Source: Vibrio sp. D404a
GTDB taxonomy: Bacteria > Pseudomonadota > Gammaproteobacteria > Enterobacterales > Vibrionaceae
Reading direction: 5' to 3'
NCBI RefSeq assembly: GCF_030248535.1
Contig: NZ_JAHGAJ010000024.1
Span: forward strand, 111,741-175,740
DNA: 64,000 bases
Under the pieces are notes generated by a model. It made no database searches. It was not told the DNA's origin and saw nothing but the letters and a program-made list of their open reading frames with translations. The translations under genes and the position numbers were made by a program. Of this stretch, positions 16,520 to 28,653 are shown piece after piece. Numbering within the stretch: position 1 is the stretch's first letter; each line of letters begins with the position of its first letter.

Positions 16520-16852
16520 CTAAACGATGCGAACCCCTGCTGGCATCATACGCTCTGGTGTCAGCAATACACTCTCTGATTCGTCTTCTGTTTCAGCACA
16601 CAGCAACATACATTCTGATGTGTGTCCACGCATCTTGGCCTTCGCCAAATTACACAGCACCACCACTTGTTTGCCCATCAGCTCTTCTTCAGTGTAGTAA
16701 GGCACTAAGCTCGTAACCGTTTGTAGCGTCTTTTCACCGACATCAATTTGAACAATGTATAGCTTGTCTGCGTTCTCATGGCGAGCAACCTCAATGATCT
16801 TACCCACACGCATCTCTAACTTAGCAAAATCGCCGTACGCAATCGTATCCAT
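16520..16852 (-). CDS. tRNA-binding domain protein (YgjH/CsaA-like)
   Basis: A 110-residue OB-fold protein like the C-terminal dimerisation domain of methionyl-tRNA synthetase and the free-standing E. coli YgjH. Visible family features are FAKLEMRVGKIIEVARHENADKLY at about 9-32, LVPYYTEEELMGKQVVVLCNLAKAKMRGHTSECML in the middle and the PAGVRI end. It probably binds structured RNA such as tRNA. Ribosome binding site AAGGGAG precedes ATG. Its exact cellular role is not established. Confidence 0.85.
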   Translation of the reverse strand: MDTIAYGDFAKLEMRVGKIIEVARHENADKLYIVQIDVGEKTLQTVTSLVPYYTEEELMGKQVVVLCNLAKAKMRGHTSECMLLCAETEDESESVLLTPERMMPAGVRIV

Positions 16853-16903
16853 ATTTACTCCCTTATTATTGATGAATTAATTTTTTTACTAAATTTAAGT
16901 AAA

Positions 16904-16919
16904 GTGTAAACATTTACAC
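16904..16919. promoter_or_regulatory. GalR-type operator upstream of galR
   Basis: GTGTAAACATTTACAC, fitting the GalR/GalS consensus GTGNAANCGNTTNCAC at all but the central dinucleotide. It lies 121 bases before galR, which suggests autoregulation. The same motif recurs before galE and the ABC importer. Confidence 0.7.
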
Positions 16920-17040
16920 TAGCACTAAAGCTAATAATTACAAGCGGTAAAGATCTCAATATTGGAAGTAAAAGATAACTTTGATTGCCATACTATCAGC
17001 GACAGTGTTAAATAAGAGCGGTACTGAGTAGAGGTAGAAA

Positions 17041-18042
17041 ATGGCGACAATTAAAGACGTAGCAAAGGAAGCTGGAGTATCGGTTGCAACGGTTTCTCGT
17101 GTAATCAATAAATCCCCGAAGGCAAGTGCAAGCTCAATTGAGTCGGTGACGCTGGCAATGAAAAAGTTGGGCTACCGCCCCAATGCCAATGCTCGTGCGT
17201 TAGTGAGTCAAAGCACCAATACCGTTGGTGTTCTGGTGGGTGATATCTCAGACCCTTTCTTCGGCACTCTCGTGAAGTCGGTCGACAATGTTGCGCGTGA
17301 AAACGGCAAACACATTCTAGTCGGTAATGGCTCTCACGATCGTGAAGAAGAGAAGCAAGCCATTGAACTCTTAATCAACAACCGCTGTGAGTCTTTGGTC
17401 ATTCATTCAAAAGGACTGACCGATGAAGAGCTGATCGCCTACGCTAAAGAGGTGAAAGGCTTAGTGGTGATAAATCGCTATATCCCTGAGATCGGTGAAC
17501 GCTGCATCTACTTAGACAACCAGAAAGGCGCCTACCTTGCCACTGAATACCTGATCCGTCACGGACACCGCAACATCGCGTGTATTGCTTCATCGATCAA
17601 CATTGAAGATGCACAAGAGCGTATCCAAGGCTATAGTGACGCACTCAACGACTACAACATTGAACTGCCAGAAAGCTATATTGAAAGCTCGCAGCCAAGC
17701 AGTGAGGGTGGCGAATATGCCATGACGAACCTGCTGACCAAATCACTGCCTATTACTGGTATCGTCGCTTATAACGACTACATGGCTGCAGGTGCACTCT
17801 CTGTGTTGGATGAAAACGGCATTCAAGCACCGGACCAAATCTCTATGGTTGGATTTGATGACGGTCTAATTGCCCGCTACGTGTCCCCAAAGTTGACCAC
17901 CATTCGCTATCCAATCCAAATGATGGCAGAGAAAGCGACACGTCTCGCACTGCAACTTGCTAAGCAAGAAATCACCAGCTCTGAGACGATGATGTTCTCT
18001 CCGACCTTGGTTCGCCGCAACTCCGTCACTAAGCTCAACTAA
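17041..18042 (+). CDS. galR: Galactose operon repressor GalR (LacI family)
   Basis: A 333-residue LacI-family regulator. The helix-turn-helix is MATIKDVAKEAGVSVATVSRVINKS (1-25), and the hinge GYRPNANARALVSQ follows at 44-58. The periplasmic-binding-protein-like effector domain covers about 60-330, with VGFDDGLIARYVSPKLTTIRYP near the end. The residues after the helix (SPKASASSIESV) match E. coli GalR. Context is decisive: galM, galK, galT and galE follow on the opposite strand, and GalR-type palindromes occur at three promoters. D-galactose is the expected inducer. Confidence 0.92.
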   Translation: MATIKDVAKEAGVSVATVSRVINKSPKASASSIESVTLAMKKLGYRPNANARALVSQSTNTVGVLVGDISDPFFGTLVKSVDNVARENGKHILVGNGSHDREEEKQAIELLINNRCESLVIHSKGLTDEELIAYAKEVKGLVVINRYIPEIGERCIYLDNQKGAYLATEYLIRHGHRNIACIASSINIEDAQERIQGYSDALNDYNIELPESYIESSQPSSEGGEYAMTNLLTKSLPITGIVAYNDYMAAGALSVLDENGIQAPDQISMVGFDDGLIARYVSPKLTTIRYPIQMMAEKATRLALQLAKQEITSSETMMFSPTLVRRNSVTKLN

Positions 18043-18154
18043 TACCAAGACCGGCTAGTACCAAGAGCAACGAATACCAAGATTAACCAGCGAGGTCAGT
18101 GAATCAGCTGCGCTCGCTTCGAATCACCCTATTCCCCTATCGAACAAATGAAAA

Positions 18155-18187
18155 AAAGCCCTAGCGAAAAACGTCCGCTAGGGCTTT
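18155..18187. terminator. Bidirectional terminator between galR and galM
   Basis: Perfect 12-base-pair stem AAAGCCCTAGCG/CGCTAGGGCTTT. The minus strand has a strong T tract, so it mainly terminates the gal operon. On the plus strand the tract is weaker (TTTGTT). Confidence 0.85.
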
Positions 18188-18293
18188 GTTACCATACTCT
18201 CACTAATGTATCCGTACCTTAGTCATTCCCTTATCAGCGAGATTTATACCAATAAGGTTCACCAAAACTTTTGAGCCGAGTGGGTCAGTCTGA

Positions 18294-19364
18294 TTAATCC
18301 CCCGAAAATTCAAACTGGTAGCAAGTTTGATGGCGGTACTCTTGTTCAGGTCTAAGAATACAGCTCTCTTGCTTCCACTCTGGGTGGTTTGGCGAGTCCG
18401 GTAAAAACTGTGTTTCCAACGCGACACCTGCATAATCTTGGTAGCTTGTCCCTGAACGGTTTGGCGTTCCTGCCAACCAATTTCCAGTATACAGCTGCAT
18501 TGCAGGCTTGGTCGTAAACACTTTTAAAGTCACCAGTGCGTCTGGAGAAGTCACCGTTGCGGCACACTTTCCAGCTCGGCACTCTTCTGCCAATAGAAAT
18601 GAATGGTCATAGCCTTTGGCATTCTTTTGTTGCTCATCTCCCAGTAAACGCTCTGAGATCATCATAGGCCGATTGAAATCGAAGCTGGTCGATTTTACTG
18701 ATTTAAGCCCATCGAGTGGGATCCCAGATTTGTCTGTCGGCAGGTATTGTGACGCATTAATGCTAACAATATGCGACAAACAATCTTGCTCCAACTCAGC
18801 GCCCAATAGGTTGAAATAGGCGTGGTTGGTGAGGTTAACCACGGTGTCTTTATCCGTCTTGGCAAAGTAGTCGATGGATACGCGGTTATCGTCGGTCAGT
18901 TGATAACGCACAGAGACCTTGAGTGTCCCCGGAAAGCCTTGGTCTCCGTCTTGCGAGGTTAAACCAAACTCTACTGAGCTGTCAGTTTGCTCCAGTATTT
19001 GCCAACGACGCTTATCAAAACCATTAGGGCCGCCATGCAAGGTATTGCCCGCTTGATTGACCTCAAGTTTATGGTTGATGCCATCAATCTTGAAACGCCC
19101 TCTCGCAATACGGTTAGCATAACGCCCTACGGTTGTACCCATATAACTGGCTTGCTTATCGAAGCTCTCCATTGAGTTGACACCCAATAGCACCTCTCTT
19201 TGACTTCCTTTGACTGGCAGAATACAGCTCAACCAAGTCGCGCCAATATCCATCAATGTCACTTCCATGCCGTGCTGATTTGACAGCGTGACTAACTTGG
19301 CGGTTTGCCCGTCGTAAGCCGCTGTTTGAGCCATTGATTGATGCAAACTTTGCGCGTGTGTCAT
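18294..19364 (-). CDS. galM: Aldose 1-epimerase (galactose mutarotase)
   Basis: Interconverts beta- and alpha-D-galactose before GalK. The 356-residue protein has the family motifs NRIARGRFKIDG (about 83-94), LHGGPNGFDKRRW with the conserved His (about 108-120), TNHAYFNLLG with the second His (about 181-190) and VALETQFLPDSPNHPEW with the catalytic Glu (about 313-329). It is the last gene of the minus-strand gal operon, 105 bases after galK. Confidence 0.95.
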   Translation of the reverse strand: MTHAQSLHQSMAQTAAYDGQTAKLVTLSNQHGMEVTLMDIGATWLSCILPVKGSQREVLLGVNSMESFDKQASYMGTTVGRYANRIARGRFKIDGINHKLEVNQAGNTLHGGPNGFDKRRWQILEQTDSSVEFGLTSQDGDQGFPGTLKVSVRYQLTDDNRVSIDYFAKTDKDTVVNLTNHAYFNLLGAELEQDCLSHIVSINASQYLPTDKSGIPLDGLKSVKSTSFDFNRPMMISERLLGDEQQKNAKGYDHSFLLAEECRAGKCAATVTSPDALVTLKVFTTKPAMQLYTGNWLAGTPNRSGTSYQDYAGVALETQFLPDSPNHPEWKQESCILRPEQEYRHQTCYQFEFSGD

Positions 19365-19420
19365 CCTACATTCCTTCCTAGTGCCAGCAAAAAGCCCTTG
19401 CCCTCAAGCAAAGGCTTTAC

Positions 19421-19444
19421 TATTTGGCCTACCATGATCTTTTT
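19421..19444 (-). repeat. Motif in the galK 3' region shared with the lacZ 3' region
   Basis: TATTTGGCCTACCATG then A and TCTTTTT (plus-strand reading). The same 24 bases with one mismatch occur at 36003-36026, 26 bases after the lacZ stop. Here it starts 26 bases after the galK stop. It has no internal hairpin. Both are untranslated, same strand relative to the gene. Confidence 0.55.
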
Positions 19445-19469
19445 GCTTGGTAAGCCTGTAATCAAAGGG

Positions 19470-20630
19470 TTAGATTACTTCAACTAAGCCTGCACCGTCT
19501 TTTGCTTGGCACACATAAATCGATTCTTTTAGGCCAGTCGCCGCTTGGTATTTCTGTTCAACCGTCGCTTTAATCTCGTCAACCAGTGTTGGTGGAACTA
19601 ATGCCACGATACAGCCACCAAAACCGCCACCGGTCATGCGTACGCCACCTTGGTCGCCAATCACCTCTTTGACCATATCCACCAGCGTGTCGATCTCTTT
19701 TACCGTGATTTCAAAGTCGTCGCGCATGGATGCGTGAGACTCCGCCATCAATTCGCCCATACGCTTCATATCATGATTACGCAGTGCAACTGCCGCTTCT
19801 TCAGTACGGTCGTTTTCAGTGATGACGTGGCGAGCACGTTTAGCCACCATCTCATCCAGCTCATCGACTTTAGTATTGAATTGTTCAATTGTTACATCAC
19901 GTAGTGCAGGCACACCAAAAATACGCGCCGCTTCCTCACACTGCTCACGACGAGTGTTGTATTCACTGTCGACCAGACCACGCTTCTTGTTAGAGTTGAT
20001 GATCACCACCGCCATATCTTCAGGCATTGAAACAGGCGTTGTTTCTAGACTACGACAATCCAACAGCATCGCATGATTCGCTTGGCCTTCTGCTGAGATC
20101 ATTTGGTCCATGATGCCGCAGTTACAACCAACAAACTCGTTCTCAGCTTGCTGGCCGTTCAATGCGATCTCTGCTTGGGTGATCTCTAGGTTGTAAAGCA
20201 CTTTAAAGGTTTGACCAATAACCACTTCTAAAGCCGCCGAAGAGCTTAACCCTGCACCTTGAGGCACATTACCTGTTACCGAGATATCAGCACCATTGAA
20301 CTCATAGCCACGACCTTTCAAGCACTTCACTACTCCACGAATGTAGTTCGCCCACATCTTGTCTTGTTGGAAGGTGATCTCTTGTGTCAGATCGAACTCG
20401 TCAACCGCATCGCCGTAATCCACCGACACCACTCGAACGATGTTATCGTCACGCTTCGCAGCCGCTACTACGGTTTGGTAGTTAATGGCACACGGTAGGA
20501 CAAAACCATCATTGTAGTCGGTATGTTCACCAATTAGGTTAACGCGACCCGGCGCTTGGATGATGTGAGTCGGTGCGTAGTTCAGTACCGAAGTAAAAGA
20601 CGCTTTTGCGTTTTGGATTAGATCAGACAT
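19470..20630 (-). CDS. galK: Galactokinase
   Basis: ATP-dependent phosphorylation of alpha-D-galactose to galactose 1-phosphate. The 386-residue GHMP kinase has the galactokinase signature GRVNLIGEHTDYNDG (28-42), the ATP loop GNVPQGAGLSSSAA (120-133) and the C-terminal RMTGGGFGGCIVALV. Length matches E. coli GalK. It follows galT with a 231-base gap containing a hairpin-repeat element, so processing or attenuation between galT and galK is possible. Confidence 0.97.
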   Translation of the reverse strand: MSDLIQNAKASFTSVLNYAPTHIIQAPGRVNLIGEHTDYNDGFVLPCAINYQTVVAAAKRDDNIVRVVSVDYGDAVDEFDLTQEITFQQDKMWANYIRGVVKCLKGRGYEFNGADISVTGNVPQGAGLSSSAALEVVIGQTFKVLYNLEITQAEIALNGQQAENEFVGCNCGIMDQMISAEGQANHAMLLDCRSLETTPVSMPEDMAVVIINSNKKRGLVDSEYNTRREQCEEAARIFGVPALRDVTIEQFNTKVDELDEMVAKRARHVITENDRTEEAAVALRNHDMKRMGELMAESHASMRDDFEITVKEIDTLVDMVKEVIGDQGGVRMTGGGFGGCIVALVPPTLVDEIKATVEQKYQAATGLKESIYVCQAKDGAGLVEVI

Positions 20631-20702
20631 AAGTAAACTCTCTGCTTAAACTCTTTATTCAATTGGTTATGGCCCCTTATTGGCACCACTTTAATTCTGT
20701 TC

Positions 20703-20840
20703 GATTCCCTATCACGTTTATCCCTCTCAGTTGGGAATGACAACATCAGCTTTTTAGCTTGCAGACTCCTAGGCATTTCACTTCCTAGGCCCCTCACTCG
20801 TTGTCATTCCAGAATCGAGGCACGAGATATCTGGAATCTC
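20703..20840. repeat. Inverted hairpin-repeat element in the galT-galK gap
   Basis: Two hairpin units face each other: GATTCCC...GGGAATGAC (20703-20741) and GTCATTCC...GGAATCTC (20803-20840), the latter with stem ATTCCAGA/TCTGGAAT. The right unit is nearly identical to the one at 22140-22177. This looks like a small non-coding repeat family or MITE-like element; no coding capacity is seen. Confidence 0.75.
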
Positions 20841-20861
20841 TTTTTATGATGAAACTAGCGA

Positions 20862-21914
20862 TTACTGCTCTTTGTAGTGCACGTCGCTCAAGTCACGTAG
20901 ACGCTGCGCGGCTTGCTCTGCCGTCAGGTCACGTTGCGATTCTGCCAGCATTTCATAACCCACCATGAACTTGCGTACCGATGCGCTACGCAATAGTGGT
21001 GGATAGAACAGTGCGTGTAGCTGCCAATGATCAATGTCGGTCCCCTCTTCGAAGAATGGCGCATAGTGCCAGCCCATCGAGTATGGGAATGAACATTGGA
21101 ACAGATTGTCGTAGCGGCTTGTTAGCTTCTTAATCGCAACCGCCAAATCATCACGTTGCTCGTCAGTCAGTTCGCTCATACGACGAATGTGTGTCTTTGG
21201 CAGCAACATAGTTTCGAACGGCCACGCTGCCCAGTAAGGTACAACGGCAATCCAATGTTCCGTTTCAACCACAGTGCGAGAGCCGTCTTTCATTTCAGCT
21301 TCAACGTAGTCTACTAATAGGTTTGAACCTTGTTGTTCGAAGTACTCTTTTAGAAGCTTCTCTTTACGCTCGATCTCATTTGGCAGAAAGCTGTTCGCCC
21401 AGATCTGACCGTGAGGGTGCGGCTGAGAACAGCCCATGGTCTCGCCTTTGTTCTCAAACGCTTGAACCCATAGGTAATCTTTACCTAGCTCTTCAATCTG
21501 TTCGTTCCAAGTATCAATCACGCCGCGAATCTTGTTTACCGGCAACTCTGGCAATGTCTTGCTGTGATCCGGTGAGAAACAGATCACGCGGCTCAACCCT
21601 CGAACACCTTGAGTCTTAAATAGAGGGTTATCAGACTCTGGAGCATCAGGTGAGTCAGGCATCAACGCCGCGAAATCATTACTGAAGACATAAGTGCCAT
21701 CGTAATCAGGGTTCTCATCACCTGAGATGCGTGTGTTGGTCGGACAAAGGAAACACTCTTTGTCGTACGCTGGCAGTTGCTCGGTTGATGGCTTCTCATC
21801 TTGGCCGCTCCACGGACGCTTTGCGCGGTGTGGTGATACCAAGATCCACTGACCTGTTAATGGGTTATAACGACGGTGCGGGTGATCGACTGGGTTAAAT
21901 TCAACTTTTGACAT
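20862..21914 (-). CDS. galT: Galactose-1-phosphate uridylyltransferase
   Basis: Transfers UMP between UDP-glucose and galactose 1-phosphate. The 350-residue protein belongs to the HIT superfamily. The active-site HPHGQ lies at 166-170 with the nucleophilic histidine H168. Zinc ligands C54 and C57 are in ECFLCPTN, and the substrate segment YNPLTGQWILVSPHRAKRPW is at 16-35. It sits between galE and galK, but both flanking gaps are unusually long (330 and 231 bases) and filled with related repeats. Confidence 0.97.
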   Translation of the reverse strand: MSKVEFNPVDHPHRRYNPLTGQWILVSPHRAKRPWSGQDEKPSTEQLPAYDKECFLCPTNTRISGDENPDYDGTYVFSNDFAALMPDSPDAPESDNPLFKTQGVRGLSRVICFSPDHSKTLPELPVNKIRGVIDTWNEQIEELGKDYLWVQAFENKGETMGCSQPHPHGQIWANSFLPNEIERKEKLLKEYFEQQGSNLLVDYVEAEMKDGSRTVVETEHWIAVVPYWAAWPFETMLLPKTHIRRMSELTDEQRDDLAVAIKKLTSRYDNLFQCSFPYSMGWHYAPFFEEGTDIDHWQLHALFYPPLLRSASVRKFMVGYEMLAESQRDLTAEQAAQRLRDLSDVHYKEQ

Positions 21915-21979
21915 ACTTACATTGCTCTTAATTTTTGTGTTCTTGGTGCATCGACCAAGATAAATAATTCTTCTACAAG

Positions 21980-22177
21980 GAGATTCCCTATCGCGCTCGT
22001 TCCTCGCTGTAGGGAATGACGTTTGAGTTCATCGCTTAAAACTCAGTGTCTAAACCTCTATGTTTAGCGTTTTTCCAGAGCTTTATGGTGCGGTGCATCA
22101 GCTAATAGCCTATAGCGCTCAATAACCTTTAACTCATCCGTCATTCCAGAATCGAGGTACGAGATATCTGGAATCTC
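21980..22177. repeat. Inverted hairpin-repeat element in the galE-galT gap
   Basis: Left unit GAGATTCCC...GGGAATGAC (21980-22020) and right unit GTCATTCC...GGAATCTC (22140-22177) in inverted orientation, about 120 bases apart. The right unit differs from the galT-galK copy by very few bases. The 330-base gap holds nothing else recognisable. Confidence 0.75.
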
Positions 22178-22244
22178 TCTTTTCTAATCTCTTACCTCTG
22201 CATTCCCCAAAGAAGTTGGAGTTGCAGCTTTCAATTACATCAAG

Positions 22245-23255
22245 TTAGTAACCATTGGGGTTATTCGACTGCCACTTCCACGTATCCGCCGTCATTTCAT
22301 CAACACTGCGTGTCGCCTTCCAACCTAGATCTCGCTCGGCTTTTTCAGTACTTGCCCAGCACTCGGCAATATCACCAGGGCGACGTGGACAGATTTCATA
22401 AGGGACTGGTTTGCCAGAGGCTTTTGCAAAGGCTTCTACCATCTCTAGAACACTTGAGCCTTTACCTGTGCCTAGATTGTAGATATGCAAACCCGCTTTC
22501 TCACCGACTGCTTTTAGTGCTGCAACGTGACCATCAGCCAAGTCCATTACGTGGATGTAATCACGAACGCCCGTGCCATCTAGAGTTGGGTAATCGTTAC
22601 CAAATACCGCTAACTTCTCACGGCGACCGACGGCCACTTGAGCAATAAATGGCATTAAGTTGTTTGGGATGCCTTGCGGGTCTTCACCCATAGTGCCTGA
22701 CGGGTGTGCACCAACCGGGTTGAAGTAGCGAAGCAGCGTTACGCTCCAATCATTTTCGGCGTTAAACAGATCGCTCAAACACTCCTCGACCATGTATTTA
22801 CTGCGTCCGTAAGGGTTAGTTGTTGCACCCGTAGGAGAATCTTCAGTAATTGGCACAACCTCAGGGTCGCCATAAACCGTTGCTGAAGAGCTGAATACGA
22901 TGCTTTTTACGCCCGCTTTTTTCATGCAACGAGCCAAAACCAAAGAGCCGTTGACGTTGTTGTCGTAGTATTCAAGAGGTTTAGCCACCGATTCACCCAC
23001 GGCTTTTAAGCCCGCAAAATGAATCACAGCCTGAATGTTGTTTTCTGCGAACACACTATCGAGGAAAGATTCGTCGCGAATATCGCCAAGGTAAAAGGTT
23101 GGGCGTTGACCCGTTAATGCTTCGATTCTCTCAAGCACCAACTCTTTGCTGTTACACAAGTTATCAACGATGATCGGCTCCATACCTGCCTGCATCATTT
23201 GAATGCAAGTATGACTTCCGATGTACCCCATGCCGCCTGTAACCAGTACTTTCAC
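22245..23255 (-). CDS. galE: UDP-glucose 4-epimerase
   Basis: NAD-dependent interconversion of UDP-galactose and UDP-glucose. The 336-residue short-chain dehydrogenase starts at GTG 23255, giving an N-terminus VLVTGGMGYIGSHT that matches the family, with GAGAGAGG upstream. The frame extends ten residues further to another GTG at 23285 but without support. Ser in FSSSATVYG and the YGRSK catalytic Tyr/Lys are present. It is the first gene of the gal operon and lies behind a promoter organised like E. coli gal P1. Confidence 0.95.
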   Translation of the reverse strand: MKVLVTGGMGYIGSHTCIQMMQAGMEPIIVDNLCNSKELVLERIEALTGQRPTFYLGDIRDESFLDSVFAENNIQAVIHFAGLKAVGESVAKPLEYYDNNVNGSLVLARCMKKAGVKSIVFSSSATVYGDPEVVPITEDSPTGATTNPYGRSKYMVEECLSDLFNAENDWSVTLLRYFNPVGAHPSGTMGEDPQGIPNNLMPFIAQVAVGRREKLAVFGNDYPTLDGTGVRDYIHVMDLADGHVAALKAVGEKAGLHIYNLGTGKGSSVLEMVEAFAKASGKPVPYEICPRRPGDIAECWASTEKAERDLGWKATRSVDEMTADTWKWQSNNPNGY

Positions 23256-23320
23256 AATCAACCTCTCTCTTAATCTTGATGACACTCAAGTGGAATATCC
23301 AAACTCAATAGCGTCGCGTT

Positions 23321-23340
23321 AATTAAATACTAGCAGTCAA
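23321..23340 (-). promoter_or_regulatory. Candidate extended -10 promoter of the gal operon
   Basis: On the minus strand TGC-TAGTAT (23327-23335) forms an extended -10 element; TTGACT at 23335-23340 overlaps. Predicted start is near 23320. A CRP site and a GalR operator follow upstream at about -42 and -60, the spacing known from E. coli gal P1. Confidence 0.5.
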
Positions 23341-23354
23341 TTTGGAACTAATTC

Positions 23355-23370
23355 TGTGATCAAAACCACG
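23355..23370. promoter_or_regulatory. Candidate CRP site of the gal operon
   Basis: TGTGA-TCAAAA-CCACG, 8 of 10 conserved CRP positions, centred 18 bases from the GalR operator centre and on the gene-proximal side. In E. coli gal the corresponding centres are 19 bases apart. Confidence 0.45.
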
Positions 23371-23372
23371 AA

Positions 23373-23388
23373 GTGTAAACGTTTACAC
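23373..23388. promoter_or_regulatory. GalR operator of the gal operon
   Basis: GTGTAAACGTTTACAC, a perfect 16-base palindrome that fully satisfies the GalR consensus. It lies 118-133 bases before the galE GTG, at about -60 of the predicted promoter. In the 385-base gap to ebgR nothing coding was found. Confidence 0.85.
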
Positions 23389-23640
23389 AAAGTTTCACAG
23401 ATAGGTAACCGAGAGAAAGGCGTGAGAAATGAATGATTGGCAACCTAATTCATTGAATTTAAATAAGATAATTATGAATAGTGAAATTTGCGATATGCAC
23501 TAAGAGTTCTGAACTTATTTTACTAAAAGTTAATGCAATGACTTCCAGTTTCATTACAATAGACGTTGCAGAATTAGAGAGGTGCACTGGTTTTTTCGCT
23601 CATCTATGTTTAGAGCCGCCCAGTGTTCCAATAACAGGAA

Positions 23641-24630
23641 GTGAGTATGGCAACGTTAAAAGATATCGCGACTGAAGCAAATGTATCATTGGCGACGGTT
23701 TCAAGGGTCCTTAATGAAGATCCAACATTGAGTGTTAAGGAAGAGACCAAAAGGCGTATCTTTGAAATTGCAGAAAAGCTGGAGTACAAAACCAGCAGCT
23801 CACGTAAAACGGTTAGCAGTAAAAAGCAGCACCATCACTTTCTTGCTCTGTACAATTACAAGCAAGAAGCTGAGGTAAACGATCCGTACTACCTATCTAT
23901 TCGCCACGGTATTGAAACCCAGTGTGAGAAGATGGATATAGAGCTAACCAACTGTTATGAAAGTAAAATACAGTCTAGCACTAGCCCTATCACAGGTATT
24001 CTTCTGGTTGGTAGAATGTCTCCAGAAGTCATTGAACAAGCGAAAAAGCTCACTGATAACATCTGTTATGTAGACTTTACTGATCACTCAGAACCGTATG
24101 ACTCCGTTGATATCGACCTAGCTCGAATAAGTAAAGAGATCACTAACTTCTTTATTGACCAAGGCTACGACCGCATCGGCTTTATCGGCGGCCAAGATGA
24201 CGTAAATACACCGGATATTCGTGAAGTCGCTTTCGCAGAGTACGGCCTTTTGAAACAAGTGGTAAGCGAACAAGATATCTATCGTGGGGATTTCTCAAGC
24301 TTGTCGGGTTATAAGTTAGCGAAGCAAATGTTAGAAACTGGCGACTATCCAAAAGCGATGTTCATTGCTTCAGATTCCATCGCAATTGGCGTATTACGTG
24401 CTATTCATGAGCATGGATTGAACATTCCAGAAGATATCGCTCTGATCAGTGTCAATGATATCCCAACGGCTAAGTTTACTTTCCCATCTTTATCGACGGT
24501 TCGTATTCACTCTGAACTGATGGGAATTCAAGGCGTTAACTTGCTGGTCGAGAAATCGAGAGACGGACGAGCGATCCCACTGCGTGTCTACGTGCCGAGC
24601 AAGCTAAAGCTCAGAGATACAACAAAATAG
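23641..24630 (+). CDS. ebgR: LacI-family repressor EbgR
   Basis: Repressor of the evolved beta-galactosidase operon. Its 329 residues match my recollection of E. coli EbgR over the whole length, including MATLKDIATEANVSLATVSRVLNEDPTL (helix-turn-helix, 1-28), KRRIFEIAEKLEYKTSSSRK, NDPYYLSIRHGIETQCEKM, DIDLARISKEI and the end VYVPSKLKLRDTTK. The start at 23641 (GTG TAT GGC frame not used) is the ATG after GTGAGT with AGGAAGTGAGT as ribosome site. ebgA follows on the same strand after a terminator and two operator-like palindromes. Confidence 0.95.
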   Translation: MSMATLKDIATEANVSLATVSRVLNEDPTLSVKEETKRRIFEIAEKLEYKTSSSRKTVSSKKQHHHFLALYNYKQEAEVNDPYYLSIRHGIETQCEKMDIELTNCYESKIQSSTSPITGILLVGRMSPEVIEQAKKLTDNICYVDFTDHSEPYDSVDIDLARISKEITNFFIDQGYDRIGFIGGQDDVNTPDIREVAFAEYGLLKQVVSEQDIYRGDFSSLSGYKLAKQMLETGDYPKAMFIASDSIAIGVLRAIHEHGLNIPEDIALISVNDIPTAKFTFPSLSTVRIHSELMGIQGVNLLVEKSRDGRAIPLRVYVPSKLKLRDTTK

Positions 24631-24652
24631 CTTAATATTCAAAAAGATAAAC

Positions 24653-24683
24653 AAAGCCACCGCTAAAAACCGGTGGCTTTTTT
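24653..24683 (+). terminator. Terminator of ebgR
   Basis: Nine-base-pair stem AAAGCCACC/GGTGGCTTT with a ten-base loop and a T run of six, 23 bases after the ebgR stop. Confidence 0.88.
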
Positions 24684-24755
24684 GGTTCTATGGCTCCCAA
24701 AACCACGCTTACCTAAACCGATCCTGCCTGACGCTATTTTCACCACATAGCATTC

Positions 24756-28067
<3,312 letters not shown>

Positions 28068-28070
28068 ACG

Positions 28071-28523
28071 ATGATCGTTTTAGAGAACTTAGAACAATTT
28101 AAAGTCGTCTACCGTGATGGTCGTAAATGGCAACGCTGTGTAGAAGCGATTGAAAACATCGGCAACATCAAAGATGGCGTGATGTATTCAATTGGTGATT
28201 CACTGGCTTACATGATTGAAGACGGCGTGGCTCGCAATACAGAAAACTTCACCGGTAATCGTCGTTACTTCGATGTGCACTACTACCTAGAAGGCCGTGA
28301 AACGGTCGAGTTCGCAGCGAAATCAGAGCTAGAGCAGATACAAGCTTACAGCGATGAAACCGACCGCGAACACCTAATGGGTAACGGTGAAACTCGTGAG
28401 CTAGTTGAAGGCCAAGTGGCGATCTTTGACAACAACCAAGCTTACCGCTTCCACGGTGATAGCCGAGTTCGCAAAGTGGTATTGAAAGTGACTATTGAAG
28501 ACGGTTACTTCCTCAACAAATAA
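28071..28523 (+). CDS. ebgC: Evolved beta-galactosidase beta subunit EbgC
   Basis: Small subunit (150 residues; about 149 in E. coli) required for full activity of EbgA. It is a YhcH/EbgC/YiaL cupin family member, with FDVHYYLEGRETVEFA in the middle carrying the conserved His residues and YRFHGDSRVRKVVLKVTIEDGYFL near the end. It starts three bases after the ebgA stop, so the two are translationally linked. A stem-loop without T tract follows. Confidence 0.95.
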   Translation: MIVLENLEQFKVVYRDGRKWQRCVEAIENIGNIKDGVMYSIGDSLAYMIEDGVARNTENFTGNRRYFDVHYYLEGRETVEFAAKSELEQIQAYSDETDREHLMGNGETRELVEGQVAIFDNNQAYRFHGDSRVRKVVLKVTIEDGYFLNK

Positions 28524-28545
28524 CAACAACCCTATCTATTCGCAG

Positions 28546-28572
28546 AGTGAGCCTTGCCGTTCAAGGCTCACT
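28546..28572 (+). other. Intercistronic hairpin after ebgC
   Basis: Perfect 11-base-pair stem AGTGAGCCTTG/CAAGGCTCACT with a five-base loop, no T tract. Likely an mRNA-stability or attenuation element between ebgC and ygjI. Confidence 0.65.
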
Positions 28573-28653
28573 GAATAATTAACTCTCTAAGTCACCGAAT
28601 AAAGACTTAGGACCATAACTACTATAATTACGTGATTCCCGGAGGACACTACT

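Noticed and set aside
18040..18085. Three TACCAAGA copies after galR
   Set aside because: Short, irregularly spaced and in plain untranslated sequence; no function suggested.
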